Positions 41,060-52,690 of a stretch of 64,000 nucleotides of DNA are shown in pieces (position 1 is the first letter of the stretch; every line of letters starts with the position of its first letter). Below the pieces are notes generated by a model. That model was not told the DNA's origin. It was given only the letters and a program-made list of their open reading frames with translations, and did not search any database. The DNA is from Macrostomum hystrix. Its lineage: Eukaryota; Platyhelminthes; Macrostomidae. Where the stretch lies: the NCBI GenBank assembly GCA_950097015.1, contig CATNEN010000001.1, positions 26,261,001-26,325,000 on the forward strand. Direction: 5' to 3'. The position numbers and the translations under genes were made by a program.

Positions 41060-44000
41060 CATTCGAGTAATCGCTCTTGTTGCTGATCAGGAGACAACGC
41101 AATGGGCTGATCTCTCCACACTGGTAAGTATTATCTGCAGTGTTAAGCAAATTACTTAATGACTTTTACTCGTTTGTTTTGACAGGTCTCGCCATCCATG
41201 CCCTTTTTTTCACCACCCTGTGAGTCAGAAGCCGGTTTATGTGATTGTTGATGTACCACATTGCCTGAAAAACCTACGCTATGCGCTTACGAAAAACGAT
41301 ATTGCCTTTGATAATGACAAGCTGGCAAAATGGCAGCACGTTGTGAACTTTTATGAAACCGACAAAAGTCGCCCACTTCGATTGGCAAGTCGACTGAATA
41401 ATGTTCACATCACCTTGCCGCTTGGTCAGAAGATGCGCGTTTCCATCGCAGCTCAAATACTTAGCCATTCGGTTGCAAGCGGAATAAAAACTCTGGTGCA
41501 CCATAAGGAAACGGAGCTCATCGCCCTGCAGACGGCAGAGTTTCTACAGCGCGAGAACGATATCTTCGATATGCTGAACTCTGCCCACATGCACGACAGA
41601 GGCTTCAAGCAAGCAGTCTGCCGCGAATCCTTAGCTGAGCAGACTATCGAACTGCGCAAAGCCGAGGCCTTTCTGCAGAGTTTGCGAATCCTTAGCTGAG
41701 CGGACTATCGAACTGCGCAAAGCCGAGGCCTTTCTGCAGAGTTTGCGAATCCTTAGCTGAGCGGACTATCGAACTGCGCAAAGCCGAGGCCTTTCTGCAG
41801 AGTTTGCGAATCCTTAGCTGAGCGGACTATCGAACTGCGCAAAGCCGAGGCCTTTCTGCAGAGTTTGCGAATCCTTAGCTGAGCGGACTATCGAACTGCG
41901 CAAAGCCGAGGCCTTTCTGCAGAGTTTGCGAATCCTTAGCTGAGCGGACTATCGAACTGCGCAAAGCCGAGGCCTTTCTGCAGAGTTTGCGAATCCTTAG
42001 CTGAGCGGACTATCGAACTGCGCAAAGCCGAGGCCTTTCTGCAGAGTTTGCGAATCCTTAGCTGAGCGGACTATCGAACTGCGCAAAGCCGAGGCCTTTC
42101 TGCAGAGTTTGCGAATCCTTAGCTGAGCGGACTATCGAACTGCGCAAAGCCGAGGCCTTTCTGCAGAGTTTGCGAATCCTTAGCTGAGCGGACTATCGAA
42201 CTGCGCAAAGCCGAGGCCTTTCTGCAGAGTTTGCGAATCCTTAGCTGAGCGGACTATCGAACTGCGCAAAGCCGAGGCCTTTCTGCAGAGTTTGCGAATC
42301 CTTAGCTGAGCGGACTATCGAACTGCGCAAAGCCGAGGCCTTTCTGCAGAGTTTGCGAATCCTTAGCTGAGCGGACTATCGAACTGCGCAAAGCCGAGGC
42401 CTTTCTGCAGAGTTTGCGAATCCTTAGCTGAGCGGACTATCGAACTGCGCAAAGCCGAGGCCTTTCTGCAGAGTTTGCGAATCCTTAGCTGAGCGGACTA
42501 TCGAACTGCGCAAAGCCGAGGCCTTTCTGCAGAGTTTGCGAATCCTTAGCTGAGCGGACTATCGAACTGCGCAAAGCCGAGGCCTTTCTGCAGAGTTTGC
42601 GAATCCTTAGCTGAGCGGACTATCGAACTGCGCAAAGCCGAGGCCTTTCTGCAGAGTTTGCGAATCCTTAGCTGAGCGGACTATCGAACTGCGCAAAGCC
42701 GAGGCCTTTCTGCAGAGTTTGCGAATCCTTAGCTGAGCGGACTATCGAACTGCGCAAAGCCGAGGCCTTTCTGCAGAGTTTGCGAATCCTTAGCTGAGCG
42801 GACTATCGAACTGCGCAAAGCCGAGGCCTTTCTGCAGAGTTTGCGAATCCTTAGCTGAGCGGACTATCGAACTGCGCAAAGCCGAGGCCTTTCTGCAGAG
42901 TTTGCGAATCCTTAGCTGAGCGGACTATCGAACTGCGCAAAGCCGAGGCCTTTCTGCAGAGTTTGCGAATCCTTAGCTGAGCGGACTATCGAACTGCGCA
43001 AAGCCGAGGCCTTTCTGCAGAGTTTGCGAATCCTTAGCTGAGCGGACTATCGAACTGCGCAAAGCCGAGGCCTTTCTGCAGAGTTTGCGAATCCTTAGCT
43101 GAGCAGACTATCGAACTGCGCAAAGCCGAGGCCTTTCTGCAGAGTTTGCGAATCCTTAGCTGAGCGGACTATCGAACTGCGCAAAGCCGAGGCCTTTCTG
43201 CAGAGTTTGCGAATCCTTAGCTGAGCGGACTATCGAACTGCGCAAAGCCGAGGCCTTTCTGCAGAGTTTGCGAATCCTTAGCTGAGCGGACTATCGAACT
43301 GCGCAAAGCCGAGGCCTTTCTGCAGAGTTTGCGAATCCTTAGCTGAGCGGACTATCGAACTGCGCAAAGCCGAGGCCTTTCTGCAGAGTTTGCGAATCCT
43401 TAGCTGAGCGGACTATCGAACTGCGCAAAGCCGAGGCCTTTCTGCAGAGTTTGCGAATCCTTAGCTGAGCGGACTATCGAACTGCGCAAAGCCGAGGCCT
43501 TTCTGCAGAGTTTGCGAATCCTTAGCTGAGCAGACTATCGAACTGCGCAAAGCCGAGGCCTTTCTGCAGAGTTTGCGAATCCTTAGCTGAGCGGACTATC
43601 GAACTGCGCAAAGCCGAGGCCTTTCTGCAGAGTTTGCGAATCCTTAGCTGAGCGGACTATCGAACTGCGCAAAGCCGAGGCCTTTCTGCAGAGTTTGCGA
43701 ATCCTTAGCTGAGCGGACTATCGAACTGCGCAAAGCCGAGGCCTTTCTGGAGAGTTTGCGGTTTATTCCTAAGAGTGGCAAGGCAGAAAGGTCAACAATG
43801 AAGTTTAAAGACGCCTGGGGCCTGTCAGCCGCTGCTATACGTGAGCTGTCGATTGCGCTGATCGATGAAGGTCTCGACTTTGTCTGCACTCGCAGGCTGA
43901 CCCAGGACCACGTGGAAGTGAGTTTTTAAATAATTTCAATATCTGAAAATGAGATCAGAGAGATACAATAATGTGTGATATGACTTTTTAAACTAATTAT

Positions 44001-44778
44001 GTTCCTTCGATAATGTTAACTGCGGGTTCACAAGTATTACAGGAAATCGCAATCCAATCCATTTCAGAATCTATTCAGCATCATTAGAGTCCGAAATGGC
44101 TTCAATGAGAAGCCTAAACTGGCTGCATTTGTCGGAGCGCTGAGATCAGAGGCTGCAAGCGGACTTGATCGACCGGATTCCGTAACAAGGAATTGTGAAG
44201 ACGACGAATGCTCTGCCGCAGTGACAATTAATCTCTCGCATTTAGCTGGAGCAGACATCAGCAGCAGTGGATCTTTAGGCGAGTCTACTACTAACTTTGC
44301 CGCGCTGAAAACATCACACCCAAATTATCCAGATCCGGTTCTTGCTGAGTCGACTGAGTACGTTGGAGGCTCCGTACTCAAGAATAGTCGCGTCTTGGAG
44401 TGCTCCGAGTGCAAAGAGGTGCTGACTGCGGCTTCAGGAGTGCACTTCAACAACAAGTCGCTCTGCCATGCGCTTAAAGGATTGACAAATCCGTCAGCCG
44501 CAGCCCTTCAAGTGTTTGCAAGAATGGGGGCATTATTTGTGGCGCAGATTGAGTCGTGCGCTTTGCATCGAAAAGTGGCTGCAGAGATTGTGAACAAGTT
44601 TGTTTTTGCTGAGATCTACCTACCAACATGCAGTGTGCATTATGCTGAGGTGCATAACAGTGTTTTCTCTGCGTTTGCTCGCTTGCGATTGCACCACTGG
44701 TGTCGCGATAAGATGCGGAGCCTGCGAGAAGCAGCTCTCAGGCGAAGTGCTGTTCGGAAATGCAAGAAATTTAACTAA
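41060..44778 (+). pseudogene. P-element/THAP9-type transposase relic broken by a 61-bp array
   Basis: Exon pieces are about 41060-41123, 41186 to 43917 (interrupted) and 44068-44778. Donors (GTAAGT at 41124, GTGAGT at 43918) and acceptors (GACAG, TTTCAG) are intact. The product matches P-type transposases: DQETTQWADLSTL, DVPHCLKNLRYAL, FYETDKSRPLRLA, MRVSIAAQILSHSVA, then after the array RRLTQDHVE joined to NLFSIIR, and a cysteine-containing C-terminus. The N-terminal THAP domain and the first catalytic part were not found. A 7-T run at 41204-41210 needs a 1-base shift for the frame to follow. At 41667-43740 are 34 extra 61-bp copies, which shift the frame by one and add stops. The gene cannot make transposase. 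Poly(A) signal AATAAA is at 44810-44815. Confidence 0.85.
41635..43750. repeat. Tandem array S, 61-bp unit within transposase coding sequence
   Basis: The unit spans from ATCCTTAGCTGAGCGGACTA to CTGCAGAGTTTGCGA. The marker GCCTTTCTG moves from 41667 to 43741, exactly 34 x 61 bp. Copies are almost identical; the only variants I saw are GAGCAGAC in the first copy and two others (near 43100 and 43530), and CTGGAG in the last. The unit is a piece of the transposase exon (TIELRKAEAFLQSLR), so the array arose by local amplification of coding DNA. Confidence 0.97.
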
Positions 44779-44815
44779 ATCTAACTAGTATAATTTGTTT
44801 CTTTTCTTTAATAAA

Positions 44816-45650
44816 TCACGATGATTTGGACTGCGGTGGCAGCAACTGAGGCGGCTGTGGATTGGCCGCCAGAGGGCGAAGGCAGGGGCGTCGGCAGTGC
44901 CGGAGCATTCGTCTGCTGCTTCAGCAACGTTGGAGGAGTCAGGAAGTGACAAATTTCAATGCGCGATGCACACTACTCGAACGCTTGTTTGTTAGTAGTA
45001 TAAAACGCATTCGCGGTGCAGAAACGAGACCAGACTCACCGCTGCTCCAGTTCTAGTGAGCACAGCTGGCAGGCAGGATTTCACTCCAATGCTGGAGATC
45101 GAATTCTCCGAATGGCGACACTTGCTCCAGCTGATGAAGCTAGAGAGTCTGTGCATAACATGGTTACGAATTTCATTTCTGAAGGACTTTCATTGATTCG
45201 TTTTACAATTTCGGGAGCCCAATTAAGTCGACAATTCTTACCATTTAGAGATCTTCAGTGCACTCAGGCTGCAATAAATCTGAAGTAACCCCGGGGGGAT
45301 TGATCAGTAAAACATTTTAATATCTTTTAATTCGCGTTTAAAATATTTCATGCAGAAGATCTGGGAAATGATAAAAGGGTCACGTTTCAGTCTAATCAGG
45401 TCGGAACGATTTCAAATAAGATTTCGAAATCGTTTCTGAAATTTCAGGGTTTGAAGAAGCAGTATAAATCTTCAGAGTCGTAGAACGAAAAAATGCAAGC
45501 TAGAAACAGTAAATAATGCACATGAGTAAATACAAACAAGAATTCTCTTAAAAACTACTGTGAAATTGATTGCAATCGTATATCACAGAAACTAATCCCA
45601 CAGAATCAACTTTTTTTCTTTGAACTTCGGTGTCGCTGTAAGTAGGCCTA
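44816..45650. other. No gene seen
   Basis: Unassigned DNA between the P-type relic and LINE-B. No inverted repeat matching a P-type left end was recognised. Confidence 0.4.
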
Positions 45651-45654
45651 ACTG

Positions 45655-48020
45655 CAATTCAGGAATTGGCGTTTTTGCCATGGGCGCCCAGCGTCATACG
45701 ACAGGCTCTGCCCTGCACCCTATATAGCGCCTCCAGGTTTTTCTGGATGCCCATGGCACTGGCCCAGATGAGGCCAGCGTATGCGACGGACGGTCTAATG
45801 ATCGCCGTGTAAATCCACCAAAGGTTCTTGGGGGTTAGCCCCCAAGTGGTGCCCACGGCACGCCTGACTTGCGCCAGTATTGGGCCCTCTTGGCCTTTGT
45901 GGTGATGTGCGGGGTCCAGTTAAGCCTATGGTCTAGCAGGAGACCAAGGCACCGGACCTGCTTTTCATGGCAATATTCTTGCCATAGAGAGTCAGAGGCT
46001 TAATGGTCCAGAGCAGTCTGCTGGTAAACATAACCGCAACGGTCTTGGACTCAGAGAGTCGGAGCCCGCATTGGTCCGCCCAGCGCACCGCCCTGTTGAT
46101 AAAGCCCTGGATGAGGTCCCTGGTGGTTTCCGCCGAGGGGCCCGCGCAGATGGCGGTCACATCGTCGGCATATCCCACCTTCAGGACTGGGTCAGGACGA
46201 GTGCTTTTCAGCAGCTCATCCATGACGAGATTCTGCAGCAGTGGGGTGAGGACGCCGCCTTGGGGCCCTCCTCTTAGGACAGGTGCCGAGAGCAGCCTGC
46301 CTTCGAGGTGGGCCACCACGTGGCGATGCCGGATCATGTACATGACCCAGCGAACGAGGTGGGGGTGAGTGGCCCTGGAAACCAGGGCCTCCTCAAAAGC
46401 TTCGAAAACAACGTTATCGAAGGCCCCCTCAATGTCTAGGAAGACAGCCAGGGCAAAACCGCTGCCCAGCACTGCCTTCTCGAGAGTCTCCACGATGCAG
46501 TGGAGGGCGCTCTCCGTGGACCGGCCCGCCCGAAAGGCGTGCTGGTTTGGGGAGAGCGGGGCCCGCCCTAGCTCTACAGTAAGAAGGCGCCAGTCTTTCC
46601 ATGAGCTTGAGGCAGGTGGAAGTCTAGCTTATCGGGCGATAAGACTTGACCGAGCGATAGTCGCCTTTGGCGGGCTTCGGGATGAAGACGACCCGGGCTT
46701 CGTGCCACAGCGCTGGTACATAGCCCAGCACGATGCAGGCCCGTAGAAGTCTGCAGAAGAGATGGAGGAAGCGGCCATTTTTGACCGCTTCATGCAAAAA
46801 GGCCGGATATATACCATCTGGCCCAGGTGCTTTAAAAGGGTTGAATGACTTAGCCGCGCGAACGATGCGGTCATTCGTGACGAGTGACTGAGCCAGGCCC
46901 TGACCTCCACGCGAGTGGTCGTCTGGGCCAAAGTGCGCCGGTACACTCGGGAAGAAATGCCCTAGCATAAGCTCGAGCGTTTCCTCCGGGCGCTCCGTGA
47001 TCCAGCCGTCTGGCTTTTTGATCGATGAGAGCTTGGAGAAGCGGTCGTTGGTGAGCGCCTTTACCACGCGGGCCGTGGGCCGCGAGCCCTCAAGCCCTTC
47101 GCAGTATTGTCGCCACTTGTCCGCTTTTGCCCTTCTGACCCGGCCCTTAAACTCATGGATGGCGCGAGTATAGGCCTCTTTGTCATCAGGGTCGTGCGAG
47201 GTTTTCAGCTTCCTCTGGAGAGCCTTAGCTCGGCGTCTCAGGACTCCTAGCTCGGGGTTCCACCAGGGGGGCCGATTTTTTGCCTTTGTAGGCTTTGAGC
47301 GGGCAAGTCATTTCGTAGGCCTCTGTGATGGCGCCGCCCAGCAGGGCAGCCACTCCATCTAGGTCCTGCGTGGTTGCCATGGCCATGGAGGGGTCGGAAT
47401 CCCGAAGGCCCTCATGCAGCTTTTGGCTGAACGCGGGCCAGTCGGTGTTTCTGACATTACGCCTCCAAATAGGCTTTTGCTTCTTATCGGGGGTACCGAT
47501 GTTGAAGCGAATGAAGCGGTGGTCCGAGAGCGAGCTTTCGGTCTCCCACACCTCCCGCCCCAGCACCCTTGGGAGGATGCCGGGTGAGGCCAGGGTGACG
47601 TCAAGCACCTCAGCCCACCGCCCATTGTCGAAAGTGGGCGTGTTGCCCACATTGCAGAAGTTAAGAGGCGTGCCGCTAACGAAGGCCAGGAGCTCTTCGC
47701 CGCGGTCATTGATTTTTGAGCTGCCCCAGTGGGTGTGATGCGAGTTTGCATCTCCCGCGAGGAGCAGCTCAAAGTTTCGTGCCCTGGCGAAATCGGGTCT
47801 CATCCACGCATTTAAGGCTTTTGCAGCATAGATCAGTGATCTAGGGCGGATGGAGTCTGCCATGCAGAAGCAGTCATAGCCAGCAGGAATGTTGCTTGGC
47901 TTGTTTTTTATAACTGGGCTCCTGCACAAGTACAAGGCATGGCATCATGCGCTCTGTCGTGCGCATCAGATTGACTGATGCTGCCACGCAGTGATGGGTG
48001 TTAACTTGCAGACATGATAT
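45655..48020 (-). pseudogene. Non-LTR retrotransposon LINE-B (endonuclease + RT), decayed
   Basis: Read on the minus strand, an AP-type endonuclease begins LQVNTHHCVAASVNLM with LVQEPSY, and after a frameshift near 47905 continues with LLLAGDANSHHTHWGS and SLSDHRFIRF. The reverse transcriptase follows: FLDIEGAFDNV, GGPQGGVLTPLL, VGYADDVTA, then IIRPSVAYAGLIWASA. The endonuclease sequence and the DIEGAFDN/PQGGVL motifs suggest the I/R1/LOA part of the LINE tree. Several frameshifts and stops break the ORF (e.g. near 47905, 46650 and 45930). Sequence after the RT thumb is lost at about 45655, so the 3' end is missing, which is unusual since LINEs normally lose the 5' end. Confidence 0.85.
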
Positions 48021-48681
48021 TCCGGGGATCATCATGCAGGCAGAGGTCTACTTGGAGGGGGACTCAGCCAGAAGGCGGTCCTCCTCCTCCGGGTCGATGT
48101 CGGTAGCCATGGGCTCCTCCGTGCCCCGGCCCCGAGCCAGAGGCGGGAACTCGACGGGGTCAGCCTCCCAGTCCCCACCCCCGGCCCAGAGCCCAGGCCC
48201 AGAGTCGCCCTCAACCGGTGCCGACACCGCACCCTGGGCCGGCGCTCGAAGGGCCCTGCTCGATGGAGCTGGGCACCTTAGAGGCCTCCCACGTAGCCCT
48301 TGGTTGCGGCGCCTGCCCCGGTGGGCCACCGCGCATCTCAGCGCGCAGCTGGGCCATCTTGGCGGTTCGCACCACCTCGGAGGCCCGCTGAAGAAGGCCC
48401 CGGCGCTTTGTGATGCGCGCGGGGCGACGCTCAGAGCTGCCAGCGATGGCACGCTCTGGCCTTTTTTGGCGAGACGACTGGGCCCTGCCCCCAGTCCCAG
48501 CCTCGGGGTCCGAGGACCCTTCAGTGGCCTGTACGGTGGTGGGCCCGGTCTGACCTAGAGTTTTATCTGCCTCGAAGGCGAAGATTTTGGTCTTCCACAG
48601 ACCAATGCAGATATTGGCGCCATCTGGGTAGCGGCGTGTCCATTGCTCGGACAGGCCCAGAATGGTGGTGAAGCCGGTACC
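48021..48681 (-). pseudogene. Possible ORF1 region of LINE-B
   Basis: Minus-strand open stretches between LINE-A's tail and LINE-B's endonuclease contain GFTTILGLSEQWTRRYPDG, WKTKIFAFEAD and a basic run RQKRPERA, and end at a stop after DPEEEDRLLAESPSK. The position just 5' of an endonuclease fits an ORF1 (Gag-like) protein. No zinc knuckle or RRM is visible, and frames shift, so the assignment is tentative. Confidence 0.4.
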
Positions 48682-51621
48682 GTTGTTGTTGTTGTTGGCG
48701 TACGGATCCCTCGCTAGGCATATGGGGGGCGCGCCAGCGCGCCCGTCGCCTCGACGAAGATCCGCACCCAATTCGGGTCCTCCCACAGGAGGGACATTGA
48801 GCCAGTAGAAGGGAGGAGGTTGCGGCGTTGATCGGCCCACCTGGGGCAGTCGAGCAGGAAGTGCCGCGTGTCCTCCTCGGGAGCGTTGCAGTGAGGGCAA
48901 GACGCAAGGCGCGCGGTTCGCCCTGAGTTGGAACAGCGCCACCTCCGCCGCACGAGGCCAGGCACGGCCGACCTGCAGCCGTTTGCCGCCGCTGAGTCGA
49001 TGTGGGTGGTCCAGAGGGACTAGGTTTTCGTATGCTCGGTCGTCTTCCGCTTGACCTTGCCGCCTGAGAGCAGCTCTGAGCGCCGCGACCGGTGTTGGCA
49101 TGTTATCTTGCGGGAGCGTGCAGCCCTCGCGGGCCAGAATGTCGGCTTCCTCGTTGAGCGCAAGCCCGGCGTGGCCCGGCACCCAGATTACAGTGGGCCG
49201 GTGGTCCGTGGTGAGCTGCTCCAGCAGAATGGACGCCTATGCAGTTGCGTGGTCTGTCTGGCACTTACACTGTGACTGGAGCCGGTCGAAGAGCGCTTGG
49301 GAGTCGAACAGCAGCCAGACGGCCATGCAGGGGCGTCCGTGGAGAATGGCAAGGGCCGCCTCGAGACCAGCTGCGGCCGCCGCGGCCTCCGCGGTCGTTG
49401 AGCAGGTTAGGTGCCCCGCTGGGACACTGCCTCTGATGTCCCGGCTCCCTGGGGCCCGCTGCCGAATCAGGTAGCCGCCTCCTCCATTACGGATGCCTTC
49501 CTCTGCCGCGCCGTCTTTCCAGATCTGCAGGTCAGGCGGGTCCTCCTGCCTCAGGCGGTCTAGCAGCTCCAGGGTTTTTGTCCTCCGAACAAGTGGTGCC
49601 TCGTCGCGGCTGGTTTCGGCACGGACGAAGCGGGTCTGGAGACTACGGGACCAGGGGTGACGGAAACAGGTGGGGGGAATGCGGCCTTCCACCCGGTCGC
49701 GGCCTCCTTCCACAGTGCTCAGTATCTCGATGGCCGACTCGCGCCAAGAGCTTCGGGTGCCCGCGGTCCTCGCCTTGAGTCTGGTGGGGGTGGCGGACGG
49801 GCTGGCCAGATCGCGGAGTAGATGCCCTTCAGGGAACTGCTGGCAGCGCAGGGGCAGCTCCGCGGCCCTCTGCCGGCAGATGGTGTTGAACGGCTGGAGG
49901 CCGGCGTCACAGATTAGGGCGCGGGCCCGGGCTCCGGCGCCTACCCCTGTGATGATCCTAGCAGCGGCATACTTGGCGGATTCGAGGCGTTCGCGGTGGG
50001 TGGGGGCCAGGAACGGCCACCAAAGTTCAGCCCCGTAAAGCCCTGCCGGACGAACGTAACTGCAGTAGAGGCGGTGTAGAGTCTCAAAGCTCGCACCCCA
50101 GGATCGCGCGGCAACGCAGCGGAGAGCCGCGAGCCTCCTGTGCAGCGCCGCGAGAGACCTCTTTGCTTGTTCAGCGAAATTGAGCTGTGAGTCGATCGTT
50201 ACTCCCAGGACCTTGATCTCGCGCATGCAGGAGACGGTGTGTCCGCCGGCTTGCAGAGTGCCGCCGAACTTGCCGTTGAGCTCAGCCGGGTGGGTACTGA
50301 TAAGGATGACTTCAGTCTTCGCCGGCGCCAGCTTGAATTGGTGTTCCTCGCACCAGCCACTCACCGCGTCGATCGCGGCCTGCATCTGTACTGTAGCCGT
50401 CAACGGGGAGGCGTCTGATGTCTTCACAGTGAGGTCGTCCGCGTATTGGATGGGCCAACACTTGGGTGCCGCCTGCTGAATGGCCCCGGGCAGGGTCCGA
50501 GTGGCGATGTTGAAGAGCAGAGGCGAGAGCGGACTGCCTTGCGGCACGCCTTCTTTTAGGACTCGGAGCCGACTGAATTGTGTTCCCCAGCGGACGCAGG
50601 CACGCCGGTCAGCCAGAAACGATCGAAGCCACCGCATCCAGCCGGCCGGTGCTCTGGCCCGAGCGAGCTCACGCAGGACCCCTAGGCGCCAAGTGCGATC
50701 GAACGCCGCTTGAAAATCGAACGCGGCAAGCAAGGTCCTTGTCATTGGCCGTGTCTGAAGAGAGTCGAATGCTGGTTGAGCCAGCTGGGCCACGGCGTCG
50801 AGGGTGCTGCGACCCGCTCGGAAGCCTGACTGCTCATCGGGGATCAGGCCGTTCTCTTCGGCCCAGGCATTCATGCGATTGTTGACCATGGCCTCGAGGG
50901 TCTTGCCTACACAGCTCAGCAGAGAGACTGGGCGGTAGGAGGCTGGGTCGTGGGTCGGCTTGTCTTTCTTAGCGATTGGACAAATGATGGCCGTGCGCCA
51001 CGCTGAGGGGACTCTCCCCTCGCGCCAGCTCCTGTTCAACAGAGTCAAAAGCGCCCGCCGGCCTTCGTCTTGTAGTTTCTGCAGAAAAGCTGGGAGGATG
51101 CCATCCTTTCCAGGGGCGTAGCCAGCGGAGCTCCGGAGGACGTCCGCCAGTTCCGCCATGTGAAATGGAGCCTCGCGTGGGTCTTCGCTGCATGTTCCGA
51201 GCGCTTTACGGACCTCGAATCTGGCTCCTTGCTGGTCTGCTTTCGGGACTCTGAGCCGGCTGACTGCCGCGTAGGTTTTAATCGCCAGGTCCGCTTTTTC
51301 CCTGTCCGTGGTTGCTGTCTTTTCGTCCTGCCGTAGCGGCGTGTCCGGGAGCGGCTGCCGGGACCTACCGTCCAGCGCCCGGATTGTCCGCCACACCTTG
51401 GATTCAGGTGCGCGGGTGGATAAGCCGGAGACGAATTGCCGCCAGGCTGCGGCCTTGGCCTGACTATAGACACGATCCGCATTCTCGTGAGCTGTGCGGT
51501 AAGCCGCCGCTGCGTCCTCATCTCCCTGGGCAGCCCTGGAGTCTGCTAGCGTCTCACGCGTGGCCCGTTGGTCAACGGAGGCCCCCTTCCCGCGGGGACC
51601 GATGTCGCAAAGTGCCTCCAC
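48682..51621 (-). pseudogene. Non-LTR retrotransposon LINE-A: RT, RNase H, zinc finger, (AAC)n tail
   Basis: Minus strand. A nearly intact RT frame (51621-49237) has GYAPGKDGILPAFL, ASYRPVSLLS, DFQAAFDRTW, EGVPQGSPLSPLL and IQYADDLTV, a Jockey-like set. It runs into RNase H with IWKDGAAEEG, TTAEAAAAAAGLEAAL, LLFDSQALFD and, after a frameshift near 49240, WVPGHAGLALNEEAD. A further shift leads to a CCHC finger, CPHCNAPEEDTRHFLLDC. The element ends near a (GTT)5 run at 48682-48697, i.e. an (AAC)n tail on the minus strand. The first residues of the frame start at the junction with the inverted endonuclease segment, so there is no real start codon. Confidence 0.88.
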
Positions 51622-52690
51622 CCACCGGATGCCGTCTCGGCGCCCGCACCCAGACCTTCGGGTTTTCGGGTGGGCAGCAGACCAACCCCGACGAGTCTCG
51701 CTGCCGTCTTCTACTGTCGGGGGACATTGAGCAAAATCCTTGACCTTCTCAAGCCGACATCCGCATCCTGCAATGGAACCTCAACGGTCTGCGGATGCGG
51801 CGCCCGGCTCTCGAACATCTACTAGAGGAGCTTCAAGTGGACGTGGCCGTCCTTCAGGAAACAAATCTGACAGCGCAAGATCACACCCCTAAGATGGCAG
51901 GCTTCTCTGCACACCGGCGGGACCGTGCCGTTCACAGGGGGGCAGCAGGCCATCACGGCGGGCTCCTCACCTTAGTCAGGCACGGGCTTGCCCACGAAGT
52001 GGCCCAGGGGGCATTGGGAGTCCCAGAGACCGCAGCGCTGGAGCACCTCATGATCCGGCTCCTCGGCAACAAGACACGCCCTCTCTACATCAGTAACGTC
52101 TACAGACCGCCGGTCCGCACTTCGGCAAGAGACGAGCGGGACGGCAGGCTGCATACCGACATGTGGCCAACAGAAAGCAACTGGCTGCTGCTCGGAGATC
52201 TGAATGCGCACGGTAGTTGGGATGAGCTAAGAGACCCAGACGCGATAGGCGAGGAGCTCGAAGACTGGATGACCAACCACAGCTGGACGACCTTGAACGA
52301 CGGAAGTCCGACGCGTGTGAGCCCAGGAGGAGCCGAGTCGACCCCGGACGTTTCGCTGTGTCACGCAGAGATGTCCAGCCGTGTCAGCTGGAACGTAAAA
52401 GACACCATGGGGTCAGATCACCTACCAATTCTACTGGCAGTGGCCTTCACGCAACCGAAAGGCAGCCGCAAACCTGCCCAGTACAATCTTAAACGTGCGG
52501 ACTTGCCGCTATTCGCCGGAAAGGCCGATGAGCAACTCCGTCACTGGTCGGCCGATGCTTTCGGATCGATAGAGGCCGCCAACAGCGAGTTCTGCAGACG
52601 CCTTCTCTCCGCTGCCAGCTGCATCCCACGAGGGAGTGTCAAGAAACCCAAGAGCTGGTGGAATGACAGCTGTCGAGCATTCTGCTGTCG
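51622..52690 (+). pseudogene. Inverted LINE-A 5' segment: 2A-like motif and AP endonuclease
   Basis: Plus strand, opposite to the rest of LINE-A. The endonuclease reads ILQWNLNGLRM, AVLQETNL, ISNVYRPP, WLLLGDLNAHGS, TPDVSLC and MGSDHLPI, covering the catalytic Asn, Glu, Tyr, Asp, Asn and His positions, and ends at KPKSWWNDSCRA, where the linker to RT starts in related elements. Just upstream, in the same frame, is LLLSGDIEQNP, then TGA (51741-51743), then Pro: a 2A-like ribosome-skipping motif (D-I-E-x-N-P-G-P) with a stop at the Gly position. Frame and motif agree across the stop. The element is thus 5' truncated, inverted at its 5' end and inactive. Confidence 0.88.

Noticed and set aside
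41667-43740. Array S as a spliceable intron
   Set aside because: No GT donor and AG acceptor at fitting positions flank the amplified block, and unit edges are within coding sequence.
41635-43750. CRISPR-like direct repeats
   Set aside because: The 61-bp copies are directly adjacent with no spacers and derive from the flanking transposase exon.
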